From NCBI GenBank assembly GCA_000156115.1, contig DS995276.1, positions 3,752,620 through 3,816,619 of the forward strand: a stretch of 64,000 nt of DNA. Direction: 5' to 3'. Position 1 is the stretch's first letter; each line of letters begins with the position of its first letter. The DNA comes from Rhodobacteraceae bacterium HTCC2083 (GTDB lineage: Bacteria > Pseudomonadota > Alphaproteobacteria > Rhodobacterales > Rhodobacteraceae). The position numbers and the translations under genes were made by a program. Positions 8,752 to 17,877 of the stretch are shown in pieces. The notes beneath the pieces were generated by a model. That model was not told the origin of the DNA. It did no database searches and was given only the letters and a program-made list of their open reading frames with translations.

Positions 8752-9810
8752 TCAACGAATACGCATCTCGCTCGCCGCATCAAAAACATACGACCGGTTA
8801 TCTTCAAAACTCAAACCAACCACATCACCTTCACGCGAACGCTCATCGCCGCGCTCTTCGACGATCATGCGCTCACCGGTTTCCCCAACCAGATAAGCAT
8901 AAGAAATCCCGCCAAGGCTTTCGGTCATATCAACTTTATGCGTGCTACCTGCAGGATCAATCGTGATGTGCTCAGGACGAAGACCAAAACTGACCTTGCT
9001 GCCTACGGCTCCACCAACACCAGTCGCAACGTCACGCTGCAAAGCGGGCACTTGCACAGAGCCGCTTTCCCCGATCACACCGCCCATAAAGTTCATCGCA
9101 GGCGATCCGATAAAACCAGCTACAAATTTATTGTCGGGATCACGGTAAAGCTCCATCGGACTACCAACCTGTTCGATCACACCCAAACGCAGCACAACGA
9201 TCTTATCGGCCAAGGTCATCGCTTCGACCTGATCGTGCGTGACGTAAATCATCGTCGCGCCGATTTCCTTGTGCAAACGCGCAATTTCCACGCGCATCTC
9301 TACGCGCAACTCAGCATCCAAATTCGACAAGGGTTCATCAAACAAGAACACCTCAGGCCCGCGCACAATCGCACGACCAATAGAAACACGCTGACGCTGA
9401 CCACCAGAGAGCGCCGCAGGCTTACGCTCAAGATATTCATCCAGCTTCAGAATACGGCTCGCTTCTGCAACTTTCTCTTTGATCTCGGCTTTCGGATATC
9501 CGTTCATCTTCAAACCAAAGCCCATGTTATCGCGCACTGTCATATGCGGATACAAAGCATAGGTTTGGAACACCATCGCAACGCCACGCTCTGACGGGTC
9601 TGCACGGGTGACATCACGCGCGCCTATATGAACCTGACCACCCGTTGTTTCCTCTAAGCCCGCAACCATGCGCAGCAATGTAGACTTACCGCAGCCCGAG
9701 GGACCAACAAACACGCAAAACTCACCATCGTTAATCTCAAGATCAATCCCATGGATCACCTGGACGTCACCATATTTCTTAATGACCTTGTTGAGCGTCA
9801 CACCAGACAT
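8752..9810 (-). CDS. Sugar ABC transporter ATP-binding protein (UgpC/MalK type)
   Basis: 352 residues. The nucleotide-binding domain has Walker A GPSGCGKS (36-43), Q-loop Q82, signature LSGGQ (134-138), Walker B VFLFDE (154-159) and switch H192 in VTHDQ. The C-terminal third has the TOBE/OB-fold regulatory domain of MalK-like proteins, ending in the conserved GLRPEHI and FDAASEMRI. It would power the permease pair encoded at 12227-14016. It lies 4 bases after the IclR regulator gene on the same strand, so the two form an operon divergent from the rest of the galactoside locus. Confidence 0.92.
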   Translation of the reverse strand: MSGVTLNKVIKKYGDVQVIHGIDLEINDGEFCVFVGPSGCGKSTLLRMVAGLEETTGGQVHIGARDVTRADPSERGVAMVFQTYALYPHMTVRDNMGFGLKMNGYPKAEIKEKVAEASRILKLDEYLERKPAALSGGQRQRVSIGRAIVRGPEVFLFDEPLSNLDAELRVEMRVEIARLHKEIGATMIYVTHDQVEAMTLADKIVVLRLGVIEQVGSPMELYRDPDNKFVAGFIGSPAMNFMGGVIGESGSVQVPALQRDVATGVGGAVGSKVSFGLRPEHITIDPAGSTHKVDMTESLGGISYAYLVGETGERMIVEERGDERSREGDVVGLSFEDNRSYVFDAASEMRIR

Positions 9811-9814
9811 AAGC

Positions 9815-10633
9815 CTACCCCTTTGCCGTCTCTATGGATTGAAATTTCGATTGATCAGGAAAACGCCAGCTTTCCGCTTCATTTGCGATAGCGGTTACCG
9901 CCATTTGAATACGTGGCACCAAAGCCTCAAGCGCCGCCAAACTAGTGCGCTGCGTTGAACTTGTCACAGACAAAGCGCCTAAAACACGGCCCCGCGCCGT
10001 CAAGATTGGCAGAGCCACGCAAATAATATCCGGCTCATGCTCTTCACGATCAAAACCATATCCATTAGAGCGGATATCGACCAGCTCCGCTCGCAACGCG
10101 GTTTCGTCTGAAAGCGTGAATTCGGTGAAGACATGAAAACTTTGCTGACCAATGACCTCAGCCAGATGCGGCGCTTCAAGGTAGGCCATCATCGCTTTGC
10201 CAACGCCCGTACAATAGGCGGGGCCAACTTTGCCGGCTTGCGAAAACATCTCGATCGGTTTTCCGGGGTCAATCTTGTCCACGTAGAGGACCTGCGCATG
10301 ATCCAACTGCGCAAGATGCACGGTTTCGCCAACATCGCGCGCAAGTTTTTCGATATGCGGATGCGCGACTGGTGCCAATGAGGACTGCTGCCAAGCGGAG
10401 TGCGCCAGTCGTACAAGCCGAATCCCCAGAGCATAAGTTTGGCGATCGGGATCATAACTCAGCATCCCCTGAGAGGTGAGCGTTTGAATAAATCGATAGA
10501 CCGTGGCCTTAGGGAATTCGGCGACATCAAGCACATCAGAAAAACGCACAGGTCGACCGAAGGAGGCGACAAGATCCAATATCTCCAACGCCTTACCAAC
10601 TGTTCCGTCACTTTTGGTCTTGTCCAAAGACAT
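9815..10633 (-). CDS. IclR family transcriptional regulator
   Basis: 272 residues: an N-terminal winged helix (about residues 10-70, with ALEILDLVASFGRPVRFSDV and FPKATVYRFIQTL) and a C-terminal IclR effector domain (GKAMMAYL, FDREEHEPDIICVALPIL, GALSVTS). The ATG at 10633 is preferred because it has an AGAGGAAGTGG ribosome binding site just upstream; an upstream frame extension lacks support. It sits between the ATPase gene and the divergent operon start, so it most likely controls galactoside uptake and breakdown, with a sugar or pathway intermediate as effector (inference). Confidence 0.88.
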   Translation of the reverse strand: MSLDKTKSDGTVGKALEILDLVASFGRPVRFSDVLDVAEFPKATVYRFIQTLTSQGMLSYDPDRQTYALGIRLVRLAHSAWQQSSLAPVAHPHIEKLARDVGETVHLAQLDHAQVLYVDKIDPGKPIEMFSQAGKVGPAYCTGVGKAMMAYLEAPHLAEVIGQQSFHVFTEFTLSDETALRAELVDIRSNGYGFDREEHEPDIICVALPILTARGRVLGALSVTSSTQRTSLAALEALVPRIQMAVTAIANEAESWRFPDQSKFQSIETAKG

Positions 10634-10738
10634 CGCCACTTCCTCTCTGCCACCCCCGCGCGCTTGCGTCAAAATTGCTGCATTGCCGCATGTGTTGGCT
10701 GTTGACAAGCCTAGCCCGTTCGCGATTTAGTATCAATA

Positions 10739-10776
10739 TCCAAAACTAAGTTTCAAATAATGGAACCAAAATTTGG
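10739..10776. promoter_or_regulatory. Candidate IclR operator in the divergent promoter region
   Basis: In the 216-base gap between iclR and the binding-protein gene there is an inverted repeat CCAAA-A-TTTGG at 10766-10776. A related half-site, TCCAAAA, lies at 10739-10745. The position suits control of both transcription units. No footprint evidence; the assignment rests on symmetry and position. Confidence 0.35.
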
Positions 10777-10849
10777 AAAAGAAAGACCGATGGGGTGACG
10801 CGATATCGCGCGCCCTTTTCGACATACGAATGCATCTAGGGAGGACACC

Positions 10850-12109
10850 ATGCGTTCCATCATTAAAGCGTCCGTCGCGACGCTCACAGCCACCACCATT
10901 CTGGCAGGCGCTGCATTTGCAGACGGCCACGCGAAACTGTCTGGTGAGTTGAACATCACATCCGACATGTCCAACCCTGCGCCACGCGCAGTGATGGAAC
11001 GTCTTGCCGCTCAGTTCGACGAAAAGCACCCCAATCTGACAGTAAACCTCACGGTTGTTGACCGCGAAGCGTGGAAAACACAGATCCGTAACTCGCTCAG
11101 TGCCAACGCGCCTGACGTGGTGAACTGGTATGCTGCAAATCGCATGGGCCCCTATGTCTCTGCCGGTCTGTTCGAAGATATTTCCGACGTTTGGGCAGAG
11201 CCCGCGTTCGAGGCACTCGCATCAACAAAAGGCGCGATGACAATCGACGGCAAACAGTGGGGCGTTCCCTACACCTACTACCAGTGGGGCATCTATTACC
11301 GCGAAGACATCTTCAAAGAGCTGGGCCTCTCTGAGCCAGCGACGTTCGACGAAGAAATGGCGAACTGCGCGAAGATCGTCGAGAGCGGTCGCAAGTGCTA
11401 CACAATCGGCTCCAAGTTCCTTTGGACTGCGGGCGGTTGGTTCGACTACATGAACATGCGCACAAACGGCTTCGACTTCCACATGGAACTGGCCCAGGGC
11501 AGTGTTGAGTGGACAGATGAGCGTGTACGTGAGACATTCTCAAACTGGCGCAAGCTGATCGACATGGGCGCATTTGTTGACGACCACCAGAACTATTCCT
11601 GGCAGGAAGCACTTCCGTTCATGGTTAAGGGCGAAGCGACAGCTTACCTTATGGGTAACTTCGCAGTTGCGCCACTGCGTGAAGCGGGCCTCACAGACGA
11701 TCAACTGGGCTTCTATCAATTCCCACTGATCGCGGATGTACCTCAGGGCGAAGACGCTCCGACAGACACGTTCCACATCCCGTCCGGTGCCATGAACAAA
11801 GACGCCGCGCGTGAGTTCTTGCGCTTTGTAACGTCGGAAGCTGTCCAATCAGACATCAACGGCAACGAGCTGGGCCAGTTGCCCGTAAACTCCGCGTCTT
11901 CTGTTGCGGACGACAAGTTCATCACGAAGGGCTTCGACATGCTGTCCAACAACGCAAAAGGCGGCGTTGCACAGTTCTTTGACCGTGACTTCCCAGCGGA
12001 GATGGCGTCTGCGGGCATGGAAGGCTTGCAGGAATTCATGGTCTTCCCGGACAACTTGGACGACATCCTTGCACGTCTCGAAGAGACACGTGCGCGCGTC
12101 TACAAGTAA
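10850..12109 (+). CDS. Sugar ABC transporter substrate-binding protein
   Basis: 419-residue periplasmic binding protein of the extracellular solute-binding family 1. The signal peptide covers residues 1-25 (cut after AFA). Features include ERLAAQFDEKHPNLTVNL, a typical early motif, and a tryptophan- and tyrosine-rich middle (VPYTYYQWGIYYREDIF) expected to stack on sugar rings. A good ribosome binding site (AGGGAGGAC) precedes the ATG. It is the first gene of the galactoside operon, divergent from iclR. The ligand is probably an alpha- or beta-galactoside, judged from the downstream GH36 and GH42 enzymes. Confidence 0.9.
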   Translation: MRSIIKASVATLTATTILAGAAFADGHAKLSGELNITSDMSNPAPRAVMERLAAQFDEKHPNLTVNLTVVDREAWKTQIRNSLSANAPDVVNWYAANRMGPYVSAGLFEDISDVWAEPAFEALASTKGAMTIDGKQWGVPYTYYQWGIYYREDIFKELGLSEPATFDEEMANCAKIVESGRKCYTIGSKFLWTAGGWFDYMNMRTNGFDFHMELAQGSVEWTDERVRETFSNWRKLIDMGAFVDDHQNYSWQEALPFMVKGEATAYLMGNFAVAPLREAGLTDDQLGFYQFPLIADVPQGEDAPTDTFHIPSGAMNKDAAREFLRFVTSEAVQSDINGNELGQLPVNSASSVADDKFITKGFDMLSNNAKGGVAQFFDRDFPAEMASAGMEGLQEFMVFPDNLDDILARLEETRARVYK

Positions 12110-12128
12110 GCTCTAACGCTTCACTTTC

Positions 12129-12154
12129 GGCCACTCCCCCATTTGGGGGTGGCC
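12129..12154 (+). other. Intercistronic hairpin after the binding-protein gene
   Basis: Arms GGCCACTCCCCC (12129-12140) and GGGGGTGGCC (12145-12154) form a strong stem with one or two bulged bases. No T-run follows. Hairpins here usually protect the binding-protein message or attenuate transcription into the permease genes, giving more receptor than permease. Confidence 0.65.
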
Positions 12155-12226
12155 ACCTACCCTGCCTATCCGCAAGCACTGCCGAAGAGTGTTTTCGAAT
12201 ATGCGCCAATTTCAGGAGAGATCGAT

Positions 12227-13168
12227 ATGTCAGCACCCGCCGACACCCCTGTTACGTCCAATCGTGGTTGGTACAGGCGCAACGAGATCGCCATAACCCC
12301 ATGGCTGTTCTTGATCCCTGGCATCGTCTTCTTTTCGATCTACGTCGTCATGCCGATTTTTCAAAGCTTCTGGATAAGTTTCCACGAATGGGACGGTCTG
12401 GGCGATAAAACCTATGTGGGCACGGCGCACTATGAGCGCTTGCTCGGCATTGGCGATCAAAAGATGGATCGCAAATTTGAAGTGTCATTCTGGAACAACA
12501 TCAAATGGTTGGTGCTTTATCTTCTCGCCATCCCTATGGGTTTATTCATCGCGTTGTTCCTGAACCAGACCGTGCGCGGCATTCGTCTTTACAAGTCTTT
12601 GTTCTTTTTCCCATTCGTGATCAGCCAAGTGGTTGTGGGCCTAGTCTTTTCTTGGTTCTATCTCCCACGAGAGGGCCTGCTGAACGCTATCCTTGGCTTC
12701 TTCAACATGGGCTCCTTGAACATCCTCGGTGATCCGACAATGGCGACCTATGGGATCATCGCAGCGGGCCTTTGGCCGCAGACCGCTTATTGTATGATCC
12801 TCTACCTCACGGGTCTGAACGCTGTTGATCCAGAGCAAGTAGAAGCCGCCCGCCTAGATGGCGCAAAAGGGCACAAGATGCTCTGGTACGTGATCTTGCC
12901 GCAGCTAAAACCTGCAACGTTTATTGCTTTTGTTGTGACAATCATCGGCGCTTTGCGCAGCTTCGATCTGATCTCAATCATGACCAACGGTGGACCATTC
13001 GGATCAACGCGCGTTCTGTCATTCTATATGTTTGAAGAAAGCCTCTCTGAATTTGGCTTCCGCATGGGATACGGATCTGCAATCGCGACAGTACTGTTCT
13101 TCATCATGCTCGGCTTTATCGTTTATTTCCTCTACTCCATGTGGCGCGAAGAAAAGGAGGCACGCTGA
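12227..13168 (+). CDS. Sugar ABC transporter permease (MalF/UgpA type)
   Basis: 313-residue inner-membrane protein with six predicted transmembrane helices. The family EAA loop is seen in EAARLDGAKGHKMLWYVILPQLKP, which contacts the ATPase. A ribosome binding site (AGGAGAG) precedes the ATG at 12227; an in-frame start at 12143 lies inside the intercistronic hairpin and is rejected. Its stop overlaps the next permease start by one base. It forms the membrane channel with the second permease and uses the ATPase at 8752-9810. Confidence 0.9.
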   Translation: MSAPADTPVTSNRGWYRRNEIAITPWLFLIPGIVFFSIYVVMPIFQSFWISFHEWDGLGDKTYVGTAHYERLLGIGDQKMDRKFEVSFWNNIKWLVLYLLAIPMGLFIALFLNQTVRGIRLYKSLFFFPFVISQVVVGLVFSWFYLPREGLLNAILGFFNMGSLNILGDPTMATYGIIAAGLWPQTAYCMILYLTGLNAVDPEQVEAARLDGAKGHKMLWYVILPQLKPATFIAFVVTIIGALRSFDLISIMTNGGPFGSTRVLSFYMFEESLSEFGFRMGYGSAIATVLFFIMLGFIVYFLYSMWREEKEAR

Positions 13169-14016
13169 TGTTTCCCACCCCAATCGAAAGAAAGTCACGC
13201 AGCTATCAAATGGCATATCAAGGTCTGCTGCCCATGGTTCTTATCATGTGGCTTTTGCCGTTAATTGCGGTTGCCGTCTTCTCGATCCGACCGGATGCAG
13301 ACTTCACCAATGGCAACTATTGGGGCATCCCGAGCAGCTTCAATTTCTTTGAAAACTATGGAAAAGTCTTCTTTGAAAGCGATATGCCGCGCTACCTTCT
13401 GAACTCCGTTTTGATCACGGTTCCAACTGTACTTGGAACGATAGCACTGTCTGCCATGACGGGTTTCGCGCTGGGTATCTACAAATTCAAAGGCAACTTG
13501 CTGATCTTCTTCATGTTCATCGCAGGCAACTTCGTACCCTTCCAAATCTTGATGGTGCCGGTGCGCGATCTGACTGTGAACATGAACCTTTATGATACCA
13601 AAACGGGCCTGATCCTGTTTCACATCGCGTTCCAAACAGGCTTCTGCACGCTGTTCATGCGCAATTTCATCCGCGCACTGCCGTTTCCCTTGATAGAAGC
13701 GGCCCGTGTCGAGGGCGTGCGCGAATGGCAAATCTTCCTCTATGTGGTTCTGCCCTTGATGAAGCCCGCACTAGCCGCGCTTGCGGTACTCATCTTCACA
13801 TTCATTTGGAACGACTATTTCTGGGCCGTCGTACTCACTCAAGGACCTGATGCGCAGCCTGTCACGGCAGGCATCACTGCCTTTAATTCTCAATACCGTG
13901 CGGCGTATCACTTGATGAGCGCAGGCTCTATTGTTGCCGCCCTTCCCCCTGTTTTGATGTTCTTCCTGATGCAGAAGCACTTCATCGCGGGCCTTACACT
14001 GGGTGCTGTTAAATAA
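13168..14016 (+). CDS. Sugar ABC transporter permease (MalG/UgpE type)
   Basis: 282-residue inner-membrane protein with six predicted helices. The EAA loop is EAARVEGVREWQIFLYVVLP, and the C terminus ends in QKHFIAGLTLGAVK, a classic MalG-type ending. The ATG at 13168 overlaps the previous stop (TGATG) and follows an AAGGAGG ribosome binding site. It pairs with the preceding permease in one heterodimeric channel. The alpha-galactosidase gene starts one base after the stop. Confidence 0.92.
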   Translation: MFPTPIERKSRSYQMAYQGLLPMVLIMWLLPLIAVAVFSIRPDADFTNGNYWGIPSSFNFFENYGKVFFESDMPRYLLNSVLITVPTVLGTIALSAMTGFALGIYKFKGNLLIFFMFIAGNFVPFQILMVPVRDLTVNMNLYDTKTGLILFHIAFQTGFCTLFMRNFIRALPFPLIEAARVEGVREWQIFLYVVLPLMKPALAALAVLIFTFIWNDYFWAVVLTQGPDAQPVTAGITAFNSQYRAAYHLMSAGSIVAALPPVLMFFLMQKHFIAGLTLGAVK

Positions 14017-14017
14017 G

Positions 14018-16099
14018 ATGCAACATTGGAGACTAGATTGCAGTCGCCAAACGCTGGTGCTGGCCGCTACAGGTGCGCGTTTACCGCAAGTGGTGTATTG
14101 GGGTGCGCCCCTGCCGGCGCGCGAAGATCTTTCGACTATTCACGCGGCACATGCGCTCGATGTAACTGGCGGGATGCTGGACGAGAACCCTGATTTGAGC
14201 ATTTGCCCCGAGGCCTCGCGCACCTTCCCCGGTCAACCTGGCATGATCATCCGTTCACAAAATGGCACACCTTTGCTGCCAAAGTTTTGCTTTGAGAGCG
14301 ATGATGTCTCCGAGGATGCGTTAACACTGATCTATCGCGACAAAGGACATGGTCTCAATTACACAGCTACATTCGCGATTGACCTGATCACCCATATCAT
14401 CACGGCACAAGCGACCCTTGATGCCGATGCCCCAGTTCATTTGGATTGGCTCTCTGCACCTGTATTTCCCGCCTCGCAGCAATGCGCGGATATGATCGAT
14501 TTCGCGGGTCGCTGGTGTGGTGAATTCCAACCGCACCGCACAGCATGGTCCCCCGGCATTCGTATGCGCGAGAACCGCACAGGACGCACGGGGCACGAAC
14601 ATTTCCCCGGTCTTATTATCCCCGAATTTGGCGCAACCAACACCACAGGGACCGCGCACGCCTTCCACTACGGCTGGTCGGGTGGCCACAAGATGATCGC
14701 GGAAGAGCTGCCCGATGGGCGCCGTCAAATCCAATTCGGCAACGCGCCAAGGGTCGAATCCGCCCCTGCGACGCGCTTCTCCTCCGCCCCGCTTTACGCA
14801 GTTTACAGCTACGATGGTCTGAATGGCTGCGCGGTCTCGTTCCAGCGCCATGTGCGCGATAATATCGTGACGTTCCCAAAGCCCGATCGCCCGCGCCCTG
14901 TCCATTACAATTGCTGGGAAGCCGTCTATTTCGACCACAAACTAGACGTTCTTAAAGACATCGCAGATCGCGCCGCCGACCTCGGAGCAGAGCGCTTTGT
15001 TTTGGATGATGGCTGGTTCGGTCAACGCGATGACGACACGACCTCGCTCTCGGATTGGGAGGTTGATCCGCGCAAATATCCTGATGGTCTTGGCCCGCTT
15101 ATTGATCACGTGCACTCCAAGGATATGACATTCGGCATCTGGTTTGAGCCCGAGATGATCAACCCCGACAGCGACATCCACCGCGCGCATACTGAATGGG
15201 CTTTGGGATCGGAGGATCAAACGCTTGGCCGTCAGCAAAAAGCACTTAATATGGCGCTGCCAGAGGTGCACGATTTCATCTATGGCCGCATGGCCGCGAT
15301 CTTGTCAGAGTACCCGATTGACTACATCAAATGGGACCACAACCGCGTTCTGCCTGCACCCGACGCGGCACAAACACGTGGCTCTTATGCGCTGATTGAT
15401 CGCCTGCGCGCGGATTTTCCAATGGTCGAAATTGAAAGTTGCGCATCTGGTGGTGGTCGTATCGACTTTGGCATCTTGAGCCGCACACAGCGCGTTTGGC
15501 TTTCGGATTCTAACGATGCACTCGAACGCCTGCGCATGCAGCATGACGCGGCCCTCTTTTTGCCGCTCAATGTCACGGGCTCGCACGTTGGCCCACGGCA
15601 TTGTCATACCTCTGGCCGCATGATCGATATTTCCATGCGCGCATGGGTCGCCGCGCAGCGCCATATGGGCTTCGAGATGGATCCGCGCGAATTAAGCGAC
15701 CATGAGACAACGGTCCTGAAAGACGTCACAGCGTGGTGGAAACACAATCGCACATGGATGGAACGCGCAGATATCCTACGCCTCGACAGCGCTGATCCAG
15801 CGATCATCGCAGAACAACAAATCGCGGAAGACGGCACGCAATTTGTAGTCTTCGCAGGCAAAACAGCCACCTCTGTCCAAATCGCACCGCGCCCGTTGCG
15901 TCTCACGCGCCTTGATCCAGTGGCACGCTACGAGATCATCCTGCGCAATCGCATTACCGCACCCGCCCTTTCACGCGGCGCGTCGATCCTCAAGAACGAA
16001 AACATCACCGTGTCTGGTAACTATCTCATGCATCAAGGCCTCACCCTACCTTGGGACTTTCCCGACACCATGTGGGTGATCGAAGGTAAAAAACTCTGA
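14018..16099 (+). CDS. Alpha-galactosidase, glycoside hydrolase family 36
   Basis: 693-residue cytoplasmic GH36 enzyme that removes terminal alpha-galactose from imported oligosaccharides such as raffinose or melibiose. The nucleophile is D440 in IKWDHNR, and the acid/base is D497 in WLSDSND. Other GH36 blocks are LDDGWFGQRDDD, FGIWFEPEMI and ESCASGGGRIDFG. No signal peptide is present, so hydrolysis follows transport. The ATG at 14018 begins one base after the permease stop; a GTG at 14003 in the same frame inside the permease gene is an alternative start. Freed galactose would feed the downstream dehydrogenase. Confidence 0.93.
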   Translation: MQHWRLDCSRQTLVLAATGARLPQVVYWGAPLPAREDLSTIHAAHALDVTGGMLDENPDLSICPEASRTFPGQPGMIIRSQNGTPLLPKFCFESDDVSEDALTLIYRDKGHGLNYTATFAIDLITHIITAQATLDADAPVHLDWLSAPVFPASQQCADMIDFAGRWCGEFQPHRTAWSPGIRMRENRTGRTGHEHFPGLIIPEFGATNTTGTAHAFHYGWSGGHKMIAEELPDGRRQIQFGNAPRVESAPATRFSSAPLYAVYSYDGLNGCAVSFQRHVRDNIVTFPKPDRPRPVHYNCWEAVYFDHKLDVLKDIADRAADLGAERFVLDDGWFGQRDDDTTSLSDWEVDPRKYPDGLGPLIDHVHSKDMTFGIWFEPEMINPDSDIHRAHTEWALGSEDQTLGRQQKALNMALPEVHDFIYGRMAAILSEYPIDYIKWDHNRVLPAPDAAQTRGSYALIDRLRADFPMVEIESCASGGGRIDFGILSRTQRVWLSDSNDALERLRMQHDAALFLPLNVTGSHVGPRHCHTSGRMIDISMRAWVAAQRHMGFEMDPRELSDHETTVLKDVTAWWKHNRTWMERADILRLDSADPAIIAEQQIAEDGTQFVVFAGKTATSVQIAPRPLRLTRLDPVARYEIILRNRITAPALSRGASILKNENITVSGNYLMHQGLTLPWDFPDTMWVIEGKKL

Positions 16100-16196
16100 T
16101 GCTTCCTATCTTTCAAAACATGCAACTAAATTTGCGTGGCGGAGGCACTGATTGTTCTGGCAAAATCGTCTGCCCCCACCACAAGGAGCCCCGCTC

Positions 16197-16961
16197 ATGA
16201 CGGCACAGTTCAGCGAACTTAAAGACACCTCTGTCTATATCACAGGCGGCGGGAATGGCATCGGTGCAGCCCTCACCGAAGGCTTTCTTAAGCAAGGTGC
16301 GCGCGTGGCTATCGTGGGCCGATCGGACGCCACAGATTTCTGCGATGAGATGGAGCAAAAATACGCAAATCGACCCCATTTCATGCAATGCGACATCACT
16401 GATATCGCCTGTCTCAAAGCAACGATGGATGAGGCGGCAGAGCGCCACGGCCCCCTCACAACACTGATCAATAATGCGGCCAACGACAAACGCCATCCAA
16501 CAAGCGATATCGACGAAGAGTTCTATAACTGGATGATGGATATCAACTTCAAAGCCTATGTCTTTGCGTGCCAGCACGCAGCGCCGATGATGGCGGCGGC
16601 GGGCGGTGGCTCGATTATCAACTTTACCTCGATTTCCTATATGATGGGAAATGCAGGCTATCCGCTTTACACGGCGGCGAACTCTGCGATCAACGGCCTC
16701 ACACGCTCGCTCGCACGGGAATTTGGGCCTGACAAGATCCGCGTCAACGCGCTCGCCCCTGGTTGGGTTTTAACGCAGAAACAAAAGGATATGTGGGTGA
16801 CCGAAGATGGACTTGCTGCACACCTAGCGCGTCAGTGCCTCGATGCTCCCCTCGCGCCTGAAGACATTGTTGGCGGCACTTTGTTCCTTGCCTCCGATCT
16901 CAGTCGCGCGATGACGGGCCAATCTTTGGTGATTGATGGCGGCGTTGTGGTGACCGGATGA
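16197..16961 (+). CDS. SDR family dehydrogenase, probable galactose 1-dehydrogenase, catalytic Lys replaced by Asn
   Basis: 254 residues. The Rossmann motif is GGGNGIG (residues 17-23) and the NNAAND block is at 92-97. The active-site Ser (S145) and Tyr (Y158) are spaced as usual, but the position four after Tyr, normally Lys in YxxxK, is Asn (N162, in YTAAN). The gene sits between alpha-galactosidase and dgoK, so its expected job is oxidation of D-galactose to galactonolactone. Start at 16197 follows an AAGGAG site; the frame upstream lacks a good start. The stop overlaps dgoK as ATGA. Family certain, substrate inferred. Confidence 0.8.
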   Translation: MTAQFSELKDTSVYITGGGNGIGAALTEGFLKQGARVAIVGRSDATDFCDEMEQKYANRPHFMQCDITDIACLKATMDEAAERHGPLTTLINNAANDKRHPTSDIDEEFYNWMMDINFKAYVFACQHAAPMMAAAGGGSIINFTSISYMMGNAGYPLYTAANSAINGLTRSLAREFGPDKIRVNALAPGWVLTQKQKDMWVTEDGLAAHLARQCLDAPLAPEDIVGGTLFLASDLSRAMTGQSLVIDGGVVVTG

Positions 16962-17875
16962 GCCTGCACACTCAAACATTGCCTGACTGGATCGCCGTCG
17001 ATTGGGGCACCTCCAATTTACGCGTCTTTGCGATGACTGCTGAGGGCGCAGTACTGGATGAAGTGCGATCGGATCAAGGCATGTCTTCGCTGAGCCCAGA
17101 AGAGTTTGAGCCTGTCTTACGAAACCTGATCAACGAGTGGACCCTGCCGACCCCCTGCACCGTGATCGCTTGCGGCATGGTCGGATCACGTCAGGGCTGG
17201 CAGGAAGCACCCTATAGGGCTGTCCCTTGTGCAGCGCAATCCAGTTCACCGGTGAATGCAAATTGCCAAGGCGATGACCTGAAAGTGTGGCTGGTCGCAG
17301 GCATCAAACAAGCCATACCTGCGGATGTCATGCGCGGCGAAGAAACCCAAATCGCAGGATTTCTGCACCTAAACCCAAACTGGGACGGCGTCATATGTCT
17401 CCCCGGCACACATTCAAAATGGGTCCATGTCAGCGCGGGCGAAATTGTAAGCTTTCGCACCTTCATGACCGGCGAACTGTTTGATGTAATCAGCACGGGC
17501 ACGGTCCTTCGGCACTCGCTTGGCGGTGAGGATCTTGACGACGCAACCTTCGCAACAGCGGTGTCGGATACCCTCTCGCGCCCTGAAAAATTCGCAGCCA
17601 ATCTGTTTTCATTGCGCGCAGCCAATCTGCTGGCAGGCCAAAGACCCGCAGTAGCGCGCGCGCAGCTGTCCGGCTCTTTGATAGGTTTGGAATTGGCTGC
17701 GGCAAGGCCCTATTGGCTTGGCCAGAACGTGGCGCTTATTGGCGCAAACCGCCTCACCGCGCTCTATGAAAGCGCATTGAAAGAGCAAGGCATTCCTGTT
17801 TTGATCACCGATGCAGCACCTGTCACCCTTGCAGGCCTAAGCGCTACCTACAAAGCACTAAACAGAAAGACCTAA
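16958..17875 (+). CDS. dgoK: 2-dehydro-3-deoxygalactonokinase
   Basis: 305-residue DgoK-family sugar kinase, which phosphorylates 2-dehydro-3-deoxy-D-galactonate with ATP. The N terminus IAVDWGTSNLRVF is the family phosphate-binding motif; CGMVGSRQGW and LPGTHSKWVHV are also diagnostic. The length matches the usual 290-310 residues. The start overlaps the dehydrogenase stop (ATGA) and dgoA follows after two bases, so the three are tightly coupled in translation. Confidence 0.93.
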   Translation: MSLHTQTLPDWIAVDWGTSNLRVFAMTAEGAVLDEVRSDQGMSSLSPEEFEPVLRNLINEWTLPTPCTVIACGMVGSRQGWQEAPYRAVPCAAQSSSPVNANCQGDDLKVWLVAGIKQAIPADVMRGEETQIAGFLHLNPNWDGVICLPGTHSKWVHVSAGEIVSFRTFMTGELFDVISTGTVLRHSLGGEDLDDATFATAVSDTLSRPEKFAANLFSLRAANLLAGQRPAVARAQLSGSLIGLELAAARPYWLGQNVALIGANRLTALYESALKEQGIPVLITDAAPVTLAGLSATYKALNRKT

Positions 17876-17877
17876 GT

